NCBI GenBank assembly: GCA_027422505.1
Contig: JAPQWV010000674.1
Coordinates: forward strand, 1 to 64,000
Direction of reading: 5' to 3'
DNA from: Craterostigma plantagineum
Lineage: Eukaryota > Streptophyta > Magnoliopsida > Lamiales > Linderniaceae
Length of the DNA stretch: 64,000 bases
The position numbers and the translations under genes are program-made. A model generated the notes under the pieces. That model ran no database searches and was not told the origin of the DNA. It saw only the letters and a list, made by a program, of their open reading frames with translations. The stretch's first letter is position 1. Every line of letters starts with the position of its first letter. Positions 36,341 through 48,180 of the stretch are shown piece after piece.

Positions 36341-37540
36341 TCCATCATGTGTGGTACCTCGTCTCTGGTTGCTCCACACACATGACGGGAAATCAAGAAC
36401 TGTTGAGCAACTATCAAGACCGACTAAATGGAAAAGTCAGAAACGACTCAGCTCCAATTCTTGGATTTGGAGACATTATTCTGGACAATCAGACCATCAA
36501 TGATGTCTCTTATGTCGAAAGTCTCCGTCATAACTTATTCATCATAGGCCAGTTCTGTGACAAAGGGTTCTAGGTGGCCTTCCTTGCTGACCGGTTCAGT
36601 ATTTTGGACAATCAGGATCATGAACTTCTCCAAGGTTTCAAGAAGTCTAATCTTTACACGATCAACTTGACGTCTGTACGGCTTCGATTGCTATCTACTT
36701 TATTTCACAGATAACTATTCAGAGGAGCAGCTTTTGGCATCAAAGGGTGTCTCATCTGAATCTCAAAGTTCTTCAGGACTTTCTACGAAAAAGTTGGTTC
36801 ACGGTCTACCAACAATACTGAAAGCACAAGAGCACAATTGTTCGTCTTGTGAGCTTGGCAAAATGAAGCGAGCTACTCACCACATCAAATGTGTTCCATC
36901 CACGTTCCTTCCGTTGGAATTGTTACACATGGATCTCTGTGGATCTATACGGACTCAGAGTATCGATGGACGAAAGTATGTGCTGGTGATAGTGGACGAC
37001 TAGTCTCACTACACATGGACAAAATTCCTCCGAACAAAAGATGAGACAGGGGACTTGATTACCAACTTTGTGAATATGACTCAGAACTTACTGCAATAGA
37101 CTGTCCAACGACCAGACAATGGGACTGAGTTCAAAAACAAGTTTCTCAGTGATTTTTATCAGAGACATGGAATTAGTCAGCAATTCTCAACCGCAAAAAC
37201 ACCTCAACAGAATGGGGTAGTCGAGAGGAAGAACCGAACTTCAGTGGAAGCCGCGCGTACGATGCTGATCCACTCTGGCCTCCCACACTTCCTTTGGGCT
37301 GAAGCAGTTAATACCGCTAGTTTCACTCAGAACATGACGCTCATTCAGAAGCGTTTTGACAAGACTCCGCACGAGATCAATAATGGAAGAATTCCAAATA
37401 TATCATTCTTCAAGGTTTTCGGATGCAAGTGCTTTGTGGCAAATGATCGAGAGCAACGTGCCAAGTTCGACCCTAAAGCATTCGAAGCCACTTTTGTTGG
37501 ATAGTCTTCAACATCTAAGATGTACCGAGTATGCATCAAG
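36341..37540 (+). pseudogene. F protease and integrase remnants
   Basis: 36349-36573 reads WYLVSGCSTHMTGNQELL: the protease active-site loop with Asp replaced by Val, so the protease is dead. It continues as VESLRHNLFIIGQFCDKGF and a stop. 36734-37003 has the zinc-binding Cys pair (CSSCELGKMKRATHH) and HMDLCGS with the first catalytic Asp. Around 37110 the second catalytic region (DNGTEFKN) is recognisable but out of frame. 37244-37504 covers EAARTMLIHSGLPHF to FKVFGCKCFVANDRE. Several stops make it inactive. Confidence 0.8.
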
Positions 37541-39140
37541 TCAACCCGGTCGATTATGGAAAGCTACAATGTCACCTTTCATGAAGTGACGGATATGGCT
37601 CATGAGCACATCAGTTCAGGACTCGTGCCTAACCCGATGGCTTATGAACATGACAGTTCAGTACCCGTGCTTACTGGTGTGTTGGCACAGAACCAACAGA
37701 GATCGGCAACAACACGAAACTCCTCGTCAGAAGAAGACATGAGAATAGCTGAAGAAGACTTGGATTCGCTTTTTGAGCATCTATATCGGTTGAGCAACAC
37801 AATCACTACCCCTGTAGCGGAACCCCCACCTGAAGAAACCGATACACCAAGTTCTTCACCTATCCATACCTCACCCGCTTCAGAATCACCATAGAGTGCT
37901 GCAGATTTTATACCAATTGATGAGACTATTCCAACCGATCCCCACGCTGAAGGTCCCAATATGGAATTATCTCAATCAGAAGAACATTCTCAAAATTCTG
38001 GATGCCACGTTCCACAAATGGCTGATGACTCCACCTTAGCCTTGCCACATGAACGGAAGTGGACTCGAGCGCATCCCGTGGAACAAATAATCGGTGATCC
38101 TTCGAGTGGAGTGCGAACCCAAAATCAGAGCAGTCTGTTCTCATACTTCTTAAGCCAAAACGAGCCAATAAATGTAGCAGACGCACTTAAGGACACAGAC
38201 TGGGTGATAGCGATGCAAGACGAACTCAACCAATTCGAACGTCTCCAAGTGTGGAGACTAGTACCCCGTTCATCTGGAAAACTATCATTGGAACAAAGTG
38301 GGTTTTCAAGAACAAGAAATACGAACATGAAGAGGTAATCAGGAACAAAGCAAGACTTGCTGCTAAGGGCTACAACCAACAGGAAGGCATTGATTACGAC
38401 GAGACGTATCCTCCTGTTGCCCATATCAAAGCCATCAGACTGTTCTTGGCTTACACGACTCATAAGGACTTCAAAGTCTACCAAATGGATGTAAAAACCG
38501 CCTTTCTCAACTGCCTGTTAAAAGAAGAAGTCTACGTCGTTCAGCCAGAAGGCTTTGTCGACCAAGAGCACCATGATTACGTCTATCGACTGGACAAAGC
38601 TCTCTACGGATTGAACAAGCCCCACGTGCTTGGTATGACGTCCTGAGGGAATTCCTCGTGAAGTCTGGAGTTATCCGGGGAACCATCGATACGACTCTCT
38701 TCATCAAAATGACAAGACAAGGATCTGATGATCGTCCAACTCTAAGTCGACGACATCATCTTCGGATCAACAAATCTCCGACTATGTAAGAAATTTGGAG
38801 ATCTATTGAAGAGCAATTTCGAAATGAGCCCCATGGGAGAGATGCAGTTCTTCTAGGGACTTCAGGTCAGACAGCTCGACAGCAGAATTTTCATCAGTCA
38901 ATCAAAGTACATCAAGGAAATCTTGAAGAAAAACCATCAAGATCGGAGCAAGTCTCTTATCACTACCATGGCAACGACTTATAAGTTGGATGCTAATCTT
39001 TCAAGAAAAGCAGTCGACATCACACTCTCGACATCATCGGCTCTCTTCTATATCTCACCTGGAGTCGGCCGGACATCATGTTTGCCACGTGCTTGTGTGC
39101 CTGTTTCCAAGCCGATCCCAAGGAATCCCACATAATTGCT
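37541..39140 (+). pseudogene. F reverse transcriptase, RNase H deleted
   Basis: 37520-37894 is the acidic linker with LTGVLAQNQ. 37961-38338 has ALPHERKWTRAHPVEQIIGD and FLSQNEP. 38251-38646 has [39 protein letters not shown] and LDKALYGLN. At the catalytic motif the Tyr codon is a TAA stop (*VDDIIFGS, around 38742). 38923-39135 is the thumb with AVDITL. RT then stops and RNase H is missing; AT-rich spacer sequence follows directly. Confidence 0.8.
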
Positions 39141-39814
39141 ATATCTTGCATGAGAATTATAAAAACAAAATAATAATAATAAAAAATAATAAAATTCAAA
39201 AAATTATTATACATATATATAATATTAGGGGGGAAGAAGATATATTTAGGATGCTTTGATCTAATCACAAATAATTTTTCCTTGACATGCGACAGATCCA
39301 TTGCTTAATTTTGTCAGTCAAGTCGCATTCTTGTGTCTAAAGGTCATTAGTTTGCTCCACTAGACACAAAGCCACTCCATATAAGTGATGAGCCTTTTTC
39401 TTTGGATTTATTCTTGAGCGAGTCACGCAACAATTGCTTGTCTTGACTTGTAATTCTTGGCCTCATACTGGCATTGCCTGAGAACGTTAGGAAAATGATT
39501 AGGGCACTTAGGAAATTCCTCACTCTGCCAATTAGAAAAATTCAATCCCGTACATTTCCTGTAGTCATCCATTTTGAGCCTTCTCTGAATTCCTTTTCTT
39601 TATTTGAAACCCGTTCAAGCCTTCAACCGAGTTCTAAATTCTTTGAAAGGATATTCAAACGAGAAAAGTAGGGTGAGAAAAAGAGGAAAAAGAAAAAAAA
39701 ACATGACAAAAGAATGTGGAAAACACACACGAGGAATGCTCAACGCACAAATAGCAGTCCAAAAGAACATGCCCTCCCAATTATCGAGATCTTTCATAAA
39801 TAATAAATGTATAT

Positions 39815-39847
<33 letters not shown>

Positions 39848-40862
39848 ACAAAATAATATATATATATATATTATAATAAAAATAATGATAAGAATAATGT
39901 TTTTTCTTTCTTATTTTTCTTATTTTTTCATATTAGGGTTAATATTTCAATTTGCAAATTATGTCATGCTTGCATATACTTTGAATAGATTAAATGCCAA
40001 ATTTTTACTTCTCATAAGTTCGCACATTCTAAATGCATAATTAATTTGCACTAGTACTGAATTGTTTAAATGCGAATAATTTGGTTGCTCTTACCCTCAC
40101 GCAGAATTGTGTATACTTGTATCGGGGACCATGCATAAATGCTAAATTGATTACATTGCGTAATGCTCGTAACTTGAATTGAATTTATATGCTCACATGG
40201 TAAATCAATCTAGGCGCATTATTTGAGGGACCAAATATTAGCACTAAATATTTTTGACGTTTGGCTGTAAGTGTTGCAGAAAATTTTCTAACACGACTAA
40301 AGAGTGGGACGTCACGCGTCTTCAAGACAAGGAGCTGATCTTATTCAATAAATAATTCAGGGGAGCATGGTTAAATAATTGTTTATTAACTCAATTATCA
40401 CTAACGTTGTTTTCTCTAAGTGGTATAGATTTCTCAAATTTTATCCAAGGAGACAGACGTTACTGTTCAGACTTTCAGGATTGCACTTATTTTACATCAT
40501 AGCGGGGGCATTATAATGTGGTTTCATTGATTTAGGGGCTAATCTGATAACAATGGAAAACTTATCGAAATCTGGGTGCCTAATGTTATTTTCACACTCA
40601 GTTTCTCGAGCGAAAAATTTAAATGGGCATGTCTAATCTCAAACCCAATACGTCTTGTCAGTCCATTAAAGTAATTCACCTTTTGCAGTCGAAAAACTAT
40701 ATCTCACGCAAAAAGTCCTCGCTTGAAAAATCTACAATATCGATTAAGTTTCTCTCGCAAAAATTACTGTTACAAAGACGAACTCACAAATCTAATCTCC
40801 ATTTTTCCTCAGATAGTCGTCTTTTTATGATAGAATCTACGTCTATTCGGTGTTTGCAATTA
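39141..40862 (+). other. F spacer, first part
   Basis: No gene is supported. The sequence is similar to the reverse complement of the B2 spacer (27590 down to about 25330), including the TTGTGTCTA/TAGACACAA inverted pair at 39331-39369 and a stretch near 39560-39670 that resembles 27100-27235. Microsatellites (AC then AT) lie at 39815-39870. ORFs at 39474-39876 are not supported by any protein homology I recognise. The similarity to the B2 spacer ends near 40862. Confidence 0.6.
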
Positions 40863-41189
40863 AGTGGTCCATACGCACCACCCGGTGGAAGTTTTGGGAT
40901 CTCAGGGTACAACTCCATGAAATGAGCAATGATCAAGGAGAACCATCTGTCGCACGAGAGATTCCTGAACTTCCTATTCTCTTTCTGGTGGACCTAATCT
41001 GTTAGATCGTTCAAGATGAGCCTAGTCACGCCATAGTTCCTTGAGGATACAATGCCATGGAAGATCCTAAGAATATTACCGTTGCCTTTGTCGAAACCGG
41101 CATGCTTAGGCGATAGACACTTATTGACGATGCTGAAGAGAGTCTTCCAGGGATGAGGGATCCCGTTGAAATTGAGCAAGCTTGGCCAG
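40863..41189 (-). pseudogene. F aORF fragment in the inverted segment (left of gypsy)
   Basis: Minus-strand reading gives IPHPWKTLFSIVNKCLSPKH, AGFDKGNGNILRIFHGIV and then, after a stop, CDRWFSLIIAHFMEL and IPKLPPGGAY. This is the NKC block of the aORF, closest to B2 (23660-23380). It ends at about 40863 at the point equivalent to B2 23352. GCCAG at 41185-41189 is the target duplication of the gypsy complex. Confidence 0.75.
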
Positions 41190-43870
41190 TGTGACGTCCC
41201 TCGTTTTCTAATTAAGGTTAGTGGCGGATTTTCGCAACGTAAGTCGCTGAAGACCCGTCTAATAAAAACTTTTTCCTAAAAGATAATATAATACAATAAA
41301 ATATTAGTTTACATAGTAGTATCTGTACAACGGGCGTAGCCCCAAAAATGTCAAAAGAACAAAAACTCTATTATCGCTCCACAGGTCTTCATCCATATAC
41401 CGCCTCGCCCTCAAAAGTCCGTGGAGCACCGCCACCTGCCGCCTCAGTCTTGACGCGCGTCGGCGTCAGACTCAGTACCTACAACACGTAAACACTGAGC
41501 GATTTTCCCAGTAGGTGAATAGAAATGCATGTATGCACGTGAACGCTCATTCCCGGTCTCAATATCTCACATGCAATGTTCACTCTTTCTTTTCCCACAA
41601 TCCTGTCTCAAATCACACAACACAGGGCCCTAGGTCAGACTCGACACCTCGCGCGCCCATAATAAACATACGGAAGCTTACACTAGCAGCGTTTTGACGT
41701 TCACGCAACTGCCCTACTAGGTCGCTCTTCCGTAAGCGGTTGCCGACATTGACAGCGTTTTGACGTTCACGCAACTGCCCTCAATGTCCCTCCGCTAAAA
41801 ATCAAATCACGACGGTTTTGCACCTCGGAACGTTCACGCCCGAGGAGACAGATCGATCACGCCTGTTTGCCGTCAGGTGTCATATGAGTACCAACCTCGA
41901 CTCCTCTAAGAGTCACCAATCACCACATCTCATTCTACCCCGTACGTCAATATCTCATATCATTACCGTCTCACTACGGTACAACCATCTCTCGCCCACG
42001 TGATATGCATGTGCCATGCATATACATAAAATCTCATAAAACATGATTTACATAAAACATACGTAAGCAGGTAAAACACGTAAATCACGTAAGTCACGTA
42101 AATCACCAAAATCATCGAATCATATGAAGACACATAAATCACATATGTGTTTACGCATTGTAGATGGATGACCCACCTACCTGTCCTCCCGCTATCACCA
42201 AATAAGAGGTCCGGCGTAGTCCCTATATATCGATCCTCTGAATATAATAAATATTATTAGTATTTGTACTAACCTTCAAACTCTGCAGTCTAAGATAATT
42301 ATATGAGAAATTATTAAAAATATTCTAAGTATGACTTAGATCGACCGACTTGAGCATGCATGGAAATTAGTTTCGGCTGATTCATGCATGCAGGACAACT
42401 AAGCTCGCCGAGTTCTTATCCAATCCTCGAGTCGCCTGATTCCATGACTAGCCTTAAAGTTTAATTTAAGATCCCAATCGCCCGATTGTGGTGCGTAGCT
42501 TGGCGATTCCCCAATTCGATCGAATAGTGTTAAACTTCATTAAATTATTCTAAGAGTTAGAATACCCTAATTAGTCCGACTATGATGGTACAATATTCTA
42601 AGGCTTGAACAACTAAAATCGTTCGATAATCACATGAAATGGAATCGCCCAATTTCCTAAAATTTAAATCCTATATATTATATATATATATATATAACAC
42701 GGCGATTTTCTCAATCGATCGAAACTCCTTGTATTATCCTAAATCGATCGATACTTATACAAAGGTAAATCGCCCGAATATGATATTATAATATTCTAAG
42801 ACTCGAAACACGTAAAATCGCTCGATTCCTTCAAAAACCCTAACAATGAAATTCATATGTCATTAAGATCGGCTAAAAAAATTATTCCAAACCCAGAAAA
42901 AGATACACTCTAAATTCGAACTTTAAGGAATGTAGGGTTTCTACACATGATGACCTTCGAAACCTCCTAGTGTTCTCTAATTAAAATAATTCATACCGAA
43001 GGCTGCATAAATTAAAGCTGAAAGAATTTGGTTCTAAACCCTTATCCACTCACGAGTCATAACACGTTGAAAGATGGTTCTAAAGCCGAAAACTTCCTTG
43101 GATTTATTCTAACCATTAAGTCACCTAATTCATGTAGTACCATGTAAAGCATATACTAATATTGAGGACATATAAAACATAATTAGTTCAAGTGTTATAG
43201 ATAAAATTATCTACCTTTATGCCCAAAATTTTGGATCTGTAAACATGATAGTTGTCGTAAATTTTCATGGTCTTCACATAACCATACAACACTAACGAAA
43301 CTATTTTAAGTATGCTAACTTAGTAAGTAATTTATGTACCTTAATTCGAAACTCAGCTCCCTGAATTACTAAGCTCCCTATGTTGTGCACTTTCTTATTC
43401 TCAACTAAACACCTTCAGCCCTTTGGCTTTCGCTTAGGAGGGTTTTCTCTCGTTTCTTCTCCTCCCTCGTATTATTTCTTGTGATTATCGGATCCTATTT
43501 CACTCATGAGCTATAGATATACACTATGGTACAATTTTCGAGAATGGTGATGATTAGACAACTTGATCGATGATGGTTTTTCCTCAGACTTAAGTAACCT
43601 ATTATTACATTTCTAGGATATGGGCCTTGTTATTGAAAGCCCAATTACTTATAACCCAAAGTTTTGTTCTCTTGTTATTTAAATGTTTGAATAATCCCTT
43701 TGTTAAGTCTTGAATTAATTAGAAGTTGGCACAATTTATATATTTGTTTCAAATATTATTTTAAAACTATACTCGTTTCGAGACTTTAATTAATTTATCC
43801 TAGTCTTAATTCACAAAATCGCATAATTTAATTACATCAAAATCCCATATTAAATTTTACGGGTATTACA
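41190..43870 (-). repeat. Gypsy LTR L1 (2681 bp)
   Basis: On the minus strand it starts TGTAATACCCGTAAAATTT, directly after the polypurine tract, and ends in GACGTCACA. L2, with hAT1 removed, is 2683 bp and differs only at scattered positions. An internal near-duplicate unit containing GCGTTTTGACGTTCACGC occurs at about 41690-41725 and 41756-41782. ATCGCCCGATT-type motifs are scattered at 42345-42830. The 60-codon frame 41515-41697 recurs in L2 only because the LTR is duplicated. No gene is supported. Confidence 0.9.
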
Positions 43871-44510
43871 TCCTCCTCCCCTTAAAAGAATTTCGTCCCC
43901 GAAATTATGCCGACTGGAATAATTCGGGATAACGAATTCTCATATCATCCTCACGTTCCCACGTGGCTTCCTCATTGATTCCACCACAAAACCTTAACTA
44001 ACGGAATTGTTTTATTCCGGAGTCGTTTAGATTCGTACATCAAAATACTGACCTCTCTTCGTAACTCAAGTCAGCCTTGAGGTGTTGGTAAAACAGCTCG
44101 TTCTGGATCACGTGGTTTGGGTCTGCGACGTATTTTCGTAATGTCGATACGTGAAATACGTCGTAAATTTGTGATAATGAAGACGGCAATTCTATTGGTA
44201 CGCTACTTCGCCGACTCGTTTAAGAATTATGAACGGGCCTATATATTTGGGACTCAACTTGCCATTTCTCACTAAATTTAGGCGACACATTTGAATATGT
44301 GGCCCAACTTTCTAGGATCAACAATTTTTCTATGTCTAGATTCGCCCACATATTTTCCATATTCTCTAGGCATACGTATTCCCATTCCTGCCACGCTTCC
44401 GCTGCGCACTCTAGGCATACTTGAATAAAATGCAGTATTATACGTACCTAATTATTTCCTCAAAATATGCCAGCTCCTCCGAAGTTCACTAAAGGCCATC
44501 CCTCAAAATC
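43871..44510 (-). pseudogene. Gypsy integrase C-terminus, first copy
   Basis: Directly inside L1 the minus strand carries AAAAGGGGAGGAGGA (polypurine tract), preceded in transcription order by the end of pol. It is nearly identical to 52638-53290, where the translation is clearer (FHVSTLRKYVADPNHV). One indel near 44050 breaks the frame. Similarity to the second copy ends at the A-run at about 44510-44520. Confidence 0.7.
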
Positions 44511-45382
44511 CAGAAAAAAAAAAAGCATTTCCCCATGTTCACCAAAAATAATCCTTCCGAAATTTCAAATTCAATCCGAAAATAAATTTATTCACTCGAA
44601 ATAATTTAACTGATAAACTCCCGAAAATAAATTTATGCCGAAAACTTTTGGGTTTCAAACCCCTAAATACCGAAGGCCCAATGAAAACTTTTATTGCAAG
44701 CCAAAACTCATGTCATCAACATTAGGTTACCGAACACTGTAAAAAAATGCCGAACTCTTCTATATAAAGTAAATGGTGTCGAAAACTAAATACGCATGCC
44801 GAAGACTTCTCCTAAGTAGCGAAAAACTTTGTTGATGTTTCCAAGAACTTTCTGAGCTTATCAATAACATTTACCACTAAAACTATTTAGCCACCCTAAT
44901 AAACCGAAAGCTTTCTTAATGTTGAAAAAACCATCAGCTCACCGAAGCTTCAATTTGGATTAATTATCAAAACCCATATGTGCTGAAAACCTAGAACATC
45001 GAAAATATATATATTTCCCGCATTCTACTTCTCTCTTATGTTCAACAACCGGTCACATACCTAATAACATAATGCAAAACCTTAACTATTCCAGCAAACT
45101 ATTCTAACACCGGAAATTAATTATATAGGCACAAACGACTAATGATCATGGCAATTTCAAAACCTGGAATTCAACTCTAACAACCACGAAAACATATTAT
45201 TCTTACAAGCATAAATCTTACGAAGACCCTCAAAATCATAACATTTAGAGCCTAAACATGCTCAACTACCAAAGACATATAAACACGTAATCACATAATC
45301 AATCACTGAACTTACAGGCCGGGCTGGTTCTCCAGGCTTTTGAGCGGCAGTACATGGACAGTCTGCAGAATCTAAAGCCTAC
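44511..45382 (-). other. Gypsy non-coding leader of the deletion-derivative unit
   Basis: About 0.87 kb between the integrase tail and the primer site. No ORF is supported. A weakly repeated ccgaaaact/gccgaa motif appears every 40-80 bases. The unit between L1 and L2 therefore lost gag, protease, RT and most of integrase. Confidence 0.6.
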
Positions 45383-45394
45383 GCTCTGATACCA
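45383..45394 (-). promoter_or_regulatory. Gypsy primer-binding site (tRNA-iMet)
   Basis: The minus strand reads TGGTATCAGAGC two bases from L2, so L2 is the 5' LTR of the left unit. The polypurine tract at its other end makes it also the 3' LTR of the right unit. Confidence 0.9.
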
Positions 45395-47518
45395 CCTGTG
45401 AGCTATACGTTTTCTAATTAAGGTTGGTGGCGGATTTTCGCAACGTAAGTCGCAGAAGACACGTCTAATAAAAACTTTTTCCTAAAAGATAATATAATAC
45501 AATAAAATATTAGTTTACATAGTAGTATCTGTACAACGGGCGTAGCCCCAAAAATGTCAAAAGAACAAAAACTCTATTATCGCTCCACAGGTCTTCATCC
45601 ATGTACCGCCCCGCCCTCAAAAGTCCGTGGAGCACCGCCACCAGCCGCTTCCGTCTTGACGCGCGTCGGCGTCAGACTCAGTACCTACAACATGTAAACA
45701 CTGAGCGATTTGCCCAGTAGGTGAATAGAAATGCATGTATGCACGTGAACGCTCATTCCCGGTCTCAATATCTCACATGCAATGTTCACTCTTTCTTTTC
45801 CCACAATCCTGTCTCAAATCACATAACACAGGGCCCTAGGTCAGACTCGACACCTCGCGCGCCCATAATAAACATACGAAAGCTTACACTAGCAGCGTTT
45901 TGACATTCACGCAACTGCCCTACTAGGTCGCTCTTCCGTAAGCGGTTGCCGTCATTGACAGCGTTTTGACGTTCACGCAACTGCCCTCAATGTCCCTCCG
46001 CTAAAAATCAAATCACGACGGTTTTGCACCTCGGAACGTTCAGCCCGAGTAGACAGATCGATCACGCCTGTCTGCCGTCAGGTGTCATATGAGTACCAAC
46101 CTCGACTCCTCTAAGAGTCACCAATCACCACATCTCATTCTACCCCGTACGTCAATATCTCATATCATTACCGTCTCACTACGGTACAACCATCTCTCGC
46201 CCACGTGATATGCATGTGCCATGCATATACATAAAATCTCATAAAACATGATTTACATAAAACATACGTAAACAGGTAAAACACGTAAATCACGTAAGTC
46301 ACGTAAATCACCAAAATCATCGAATCATATGAAGACACATAAATCACATATGTGTTTACGCATTGTAGATGGATGATCCACCTACCTGTCCTCCCGCTAT
46401 CACCAAATAAGAGGTCTGGCGTAGTCCCTATATATCGATCCTCTGAATATAATAAATATTATTAGTATTTGTACTAACCTTCAAACTCTGCAGTCTAAGA
46501 TAATTATATGAGAAATTATTAAAAATATTCTAAGTATGACTTAGATCGCCCGACTTGAGCATGCATGGAAATTAGTTTCGGCCGATTCATGCATGCAGGA
46601 CAACTAATCTCGCCGAGTTCTTATCCAATCCTCGAGTCGCCTGATTCCATGGCTAGCCTTAAAGTTTAATTTAAGATCCCAATCGCCCGATTGTGGTGCG
46701 TAGCTTGGCGATTCCCCAATTCGATCGAATAGTGTTAAACTTGATTAAATTATTCTAAGAGTTAGAATACCCTAATTAGTCCGACTATGATGGTACAATA
46801 TTCTAAGGCTTGAACAACTAAAATCGTTCGATAATCACATGAAATGGAATCGCCCAATTTCCTAAAATTTAAATCCTATATATATTATATATAAATATAT
46901 ATATAACACGGCGATTTTCTCAATTGATCGAAACTCCTTGTATTATCCTAAATCGATCGATACTTATACAAAGGTAAATCGCCCGAATATGATATTATAA
47001 TATTCTAAGACTCGAAACACGTAAAATCGCTCGATTCCTTCAAAAACCCTAACAATGAAATTCATATATCATTAAGATCGGCTAAAAAAATTATTCCAAC
47101 CCAGAAAAAGATACACTCTAAATTCGAACTTTAAGGAATGTAGGGTAGACATGCCCAACTATAACCGTAACCGGCGGTTGAACCTTGTAACGCCGGTTAC
47201 GGAACCGCCGGTTACGGTTATAAACCGTAACGGCAACAACCGTAACCGGCCACCGCGAACGGCCGGTTACGGGGCGGTTGGTCGATTTGACCAACCGCAA
47301 ACCGCCGGTTGTCAACCGCCGGTTAGGCGGTCAACCGGCGGTTGACCAATTAAAAAAAAAAAAATTCAAATTTCGAATTTTGAATTTGCCGCCTACACCG
47401 TATATTTAAAAAAAAAAAAAATTTTAGCCGTGTAACGGCGGTTTGTCGGTCAACCGGCGGTTAACCGGCCAAACCGCCGGTTATAACGGCTATAATTTTT
47501 TTTTTTTAAATATATGTC

Positions 47519-48180
47519 ATGTCTCTCTCTCACTCTCTCTCAGTTCTCTCTCTCTCTCTCACTCTCGTCTCTTATCTCTCTCTCTCGCACTCTCTCTCTC
47601 TCTCTCTGAATCTCTCTCTCTCTCTCGCTGTCTCTCTCTCTCTCTCGCTGTCTCTCTCCCGCCGCCGACCACCTCCCGCCGCGCCGCCGTCCGCCGACCA
47701 CCTCCCGCAGCCGCGACGCGCTGCCGCCGGCCACCTCCCGCAGCCGCGAGCCCCGACCACCGGCGACGCCACCGCACCACCTCACCACCACCGCCGCACC
47801 ACCACCGCCGCACCACCACCGCCCCACCACCGCCGGCGTCCCGCACCACCACCGCCTCGGCACCACCGCCGCCCCACCACCGCCACCACCACCACCGCGC
47901 CGCCGCTGCAGCCACCGCCCCACCACCGCCGGCGTCCCGCACCACCACCGCCGCACGTCACCACCACCGCCGTGCCGAACCGACCACCGCCGCACCTCAC
48001 CACCACCGCCGCCGTGCCGCACCACCGCGCCGCCGCCGCCGCCGCCGTGCCGCACCACCGCGCCGCCGCCGCCGCCGTGCCGCACCACCACCGCCGCACC
48101 ACCGCCGCCTTGGTATCCTCTTGTGGTCCTTTTTAGTTTTTTATCTAACCGTATTTTTCCCGTGTGTAGATTTTTTTTAG
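47519..48180 (+). promoter_or_regulatory. hAT1 5' leader: CT-rich then CCACCGCC-rich low complexity
   Basis: A (CT)n tract (47519-47660) is followed by about 450 bases of ccaccaccgccg repeats. Open frames run through it on both strands, but their composition is only that of the repeat, and the longest plus-strand frame stops just before the transposase ATG. GTATCC at 48111 and TTTTTTTTAG right before ATG at 48181 could mark a 5' UTR intron. CT-rich leaders are common near plant transcription starts. Confidence 0.5.

Noticed and set aside
39815..39870. AC/AT repeats here and TA repeats at 26349-26371, 42678-42694 and 56068-56108 as regulatory arrays
   Set aside because: These are simple microsatellites without spacers or internal structure.
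41515..41697. A 60-codon frame repeated almost identically at 45721-45903
   Set aside because: Both copies lie inside the duplicated gypsy LTR. Conservation reflects LTR identity, and no protein family is recognisable.
47443..48180. A 245-codon plus-strand frame and long antisense frames (47540-48373, 47559-47948, 47782-48102)
   Set aside because: They consist of CT and CCACCGCC low-complexity repeats that stay open in several frames on both strands. The plus-strand frame stops right before the transposase ATG, so this is leader sequence.
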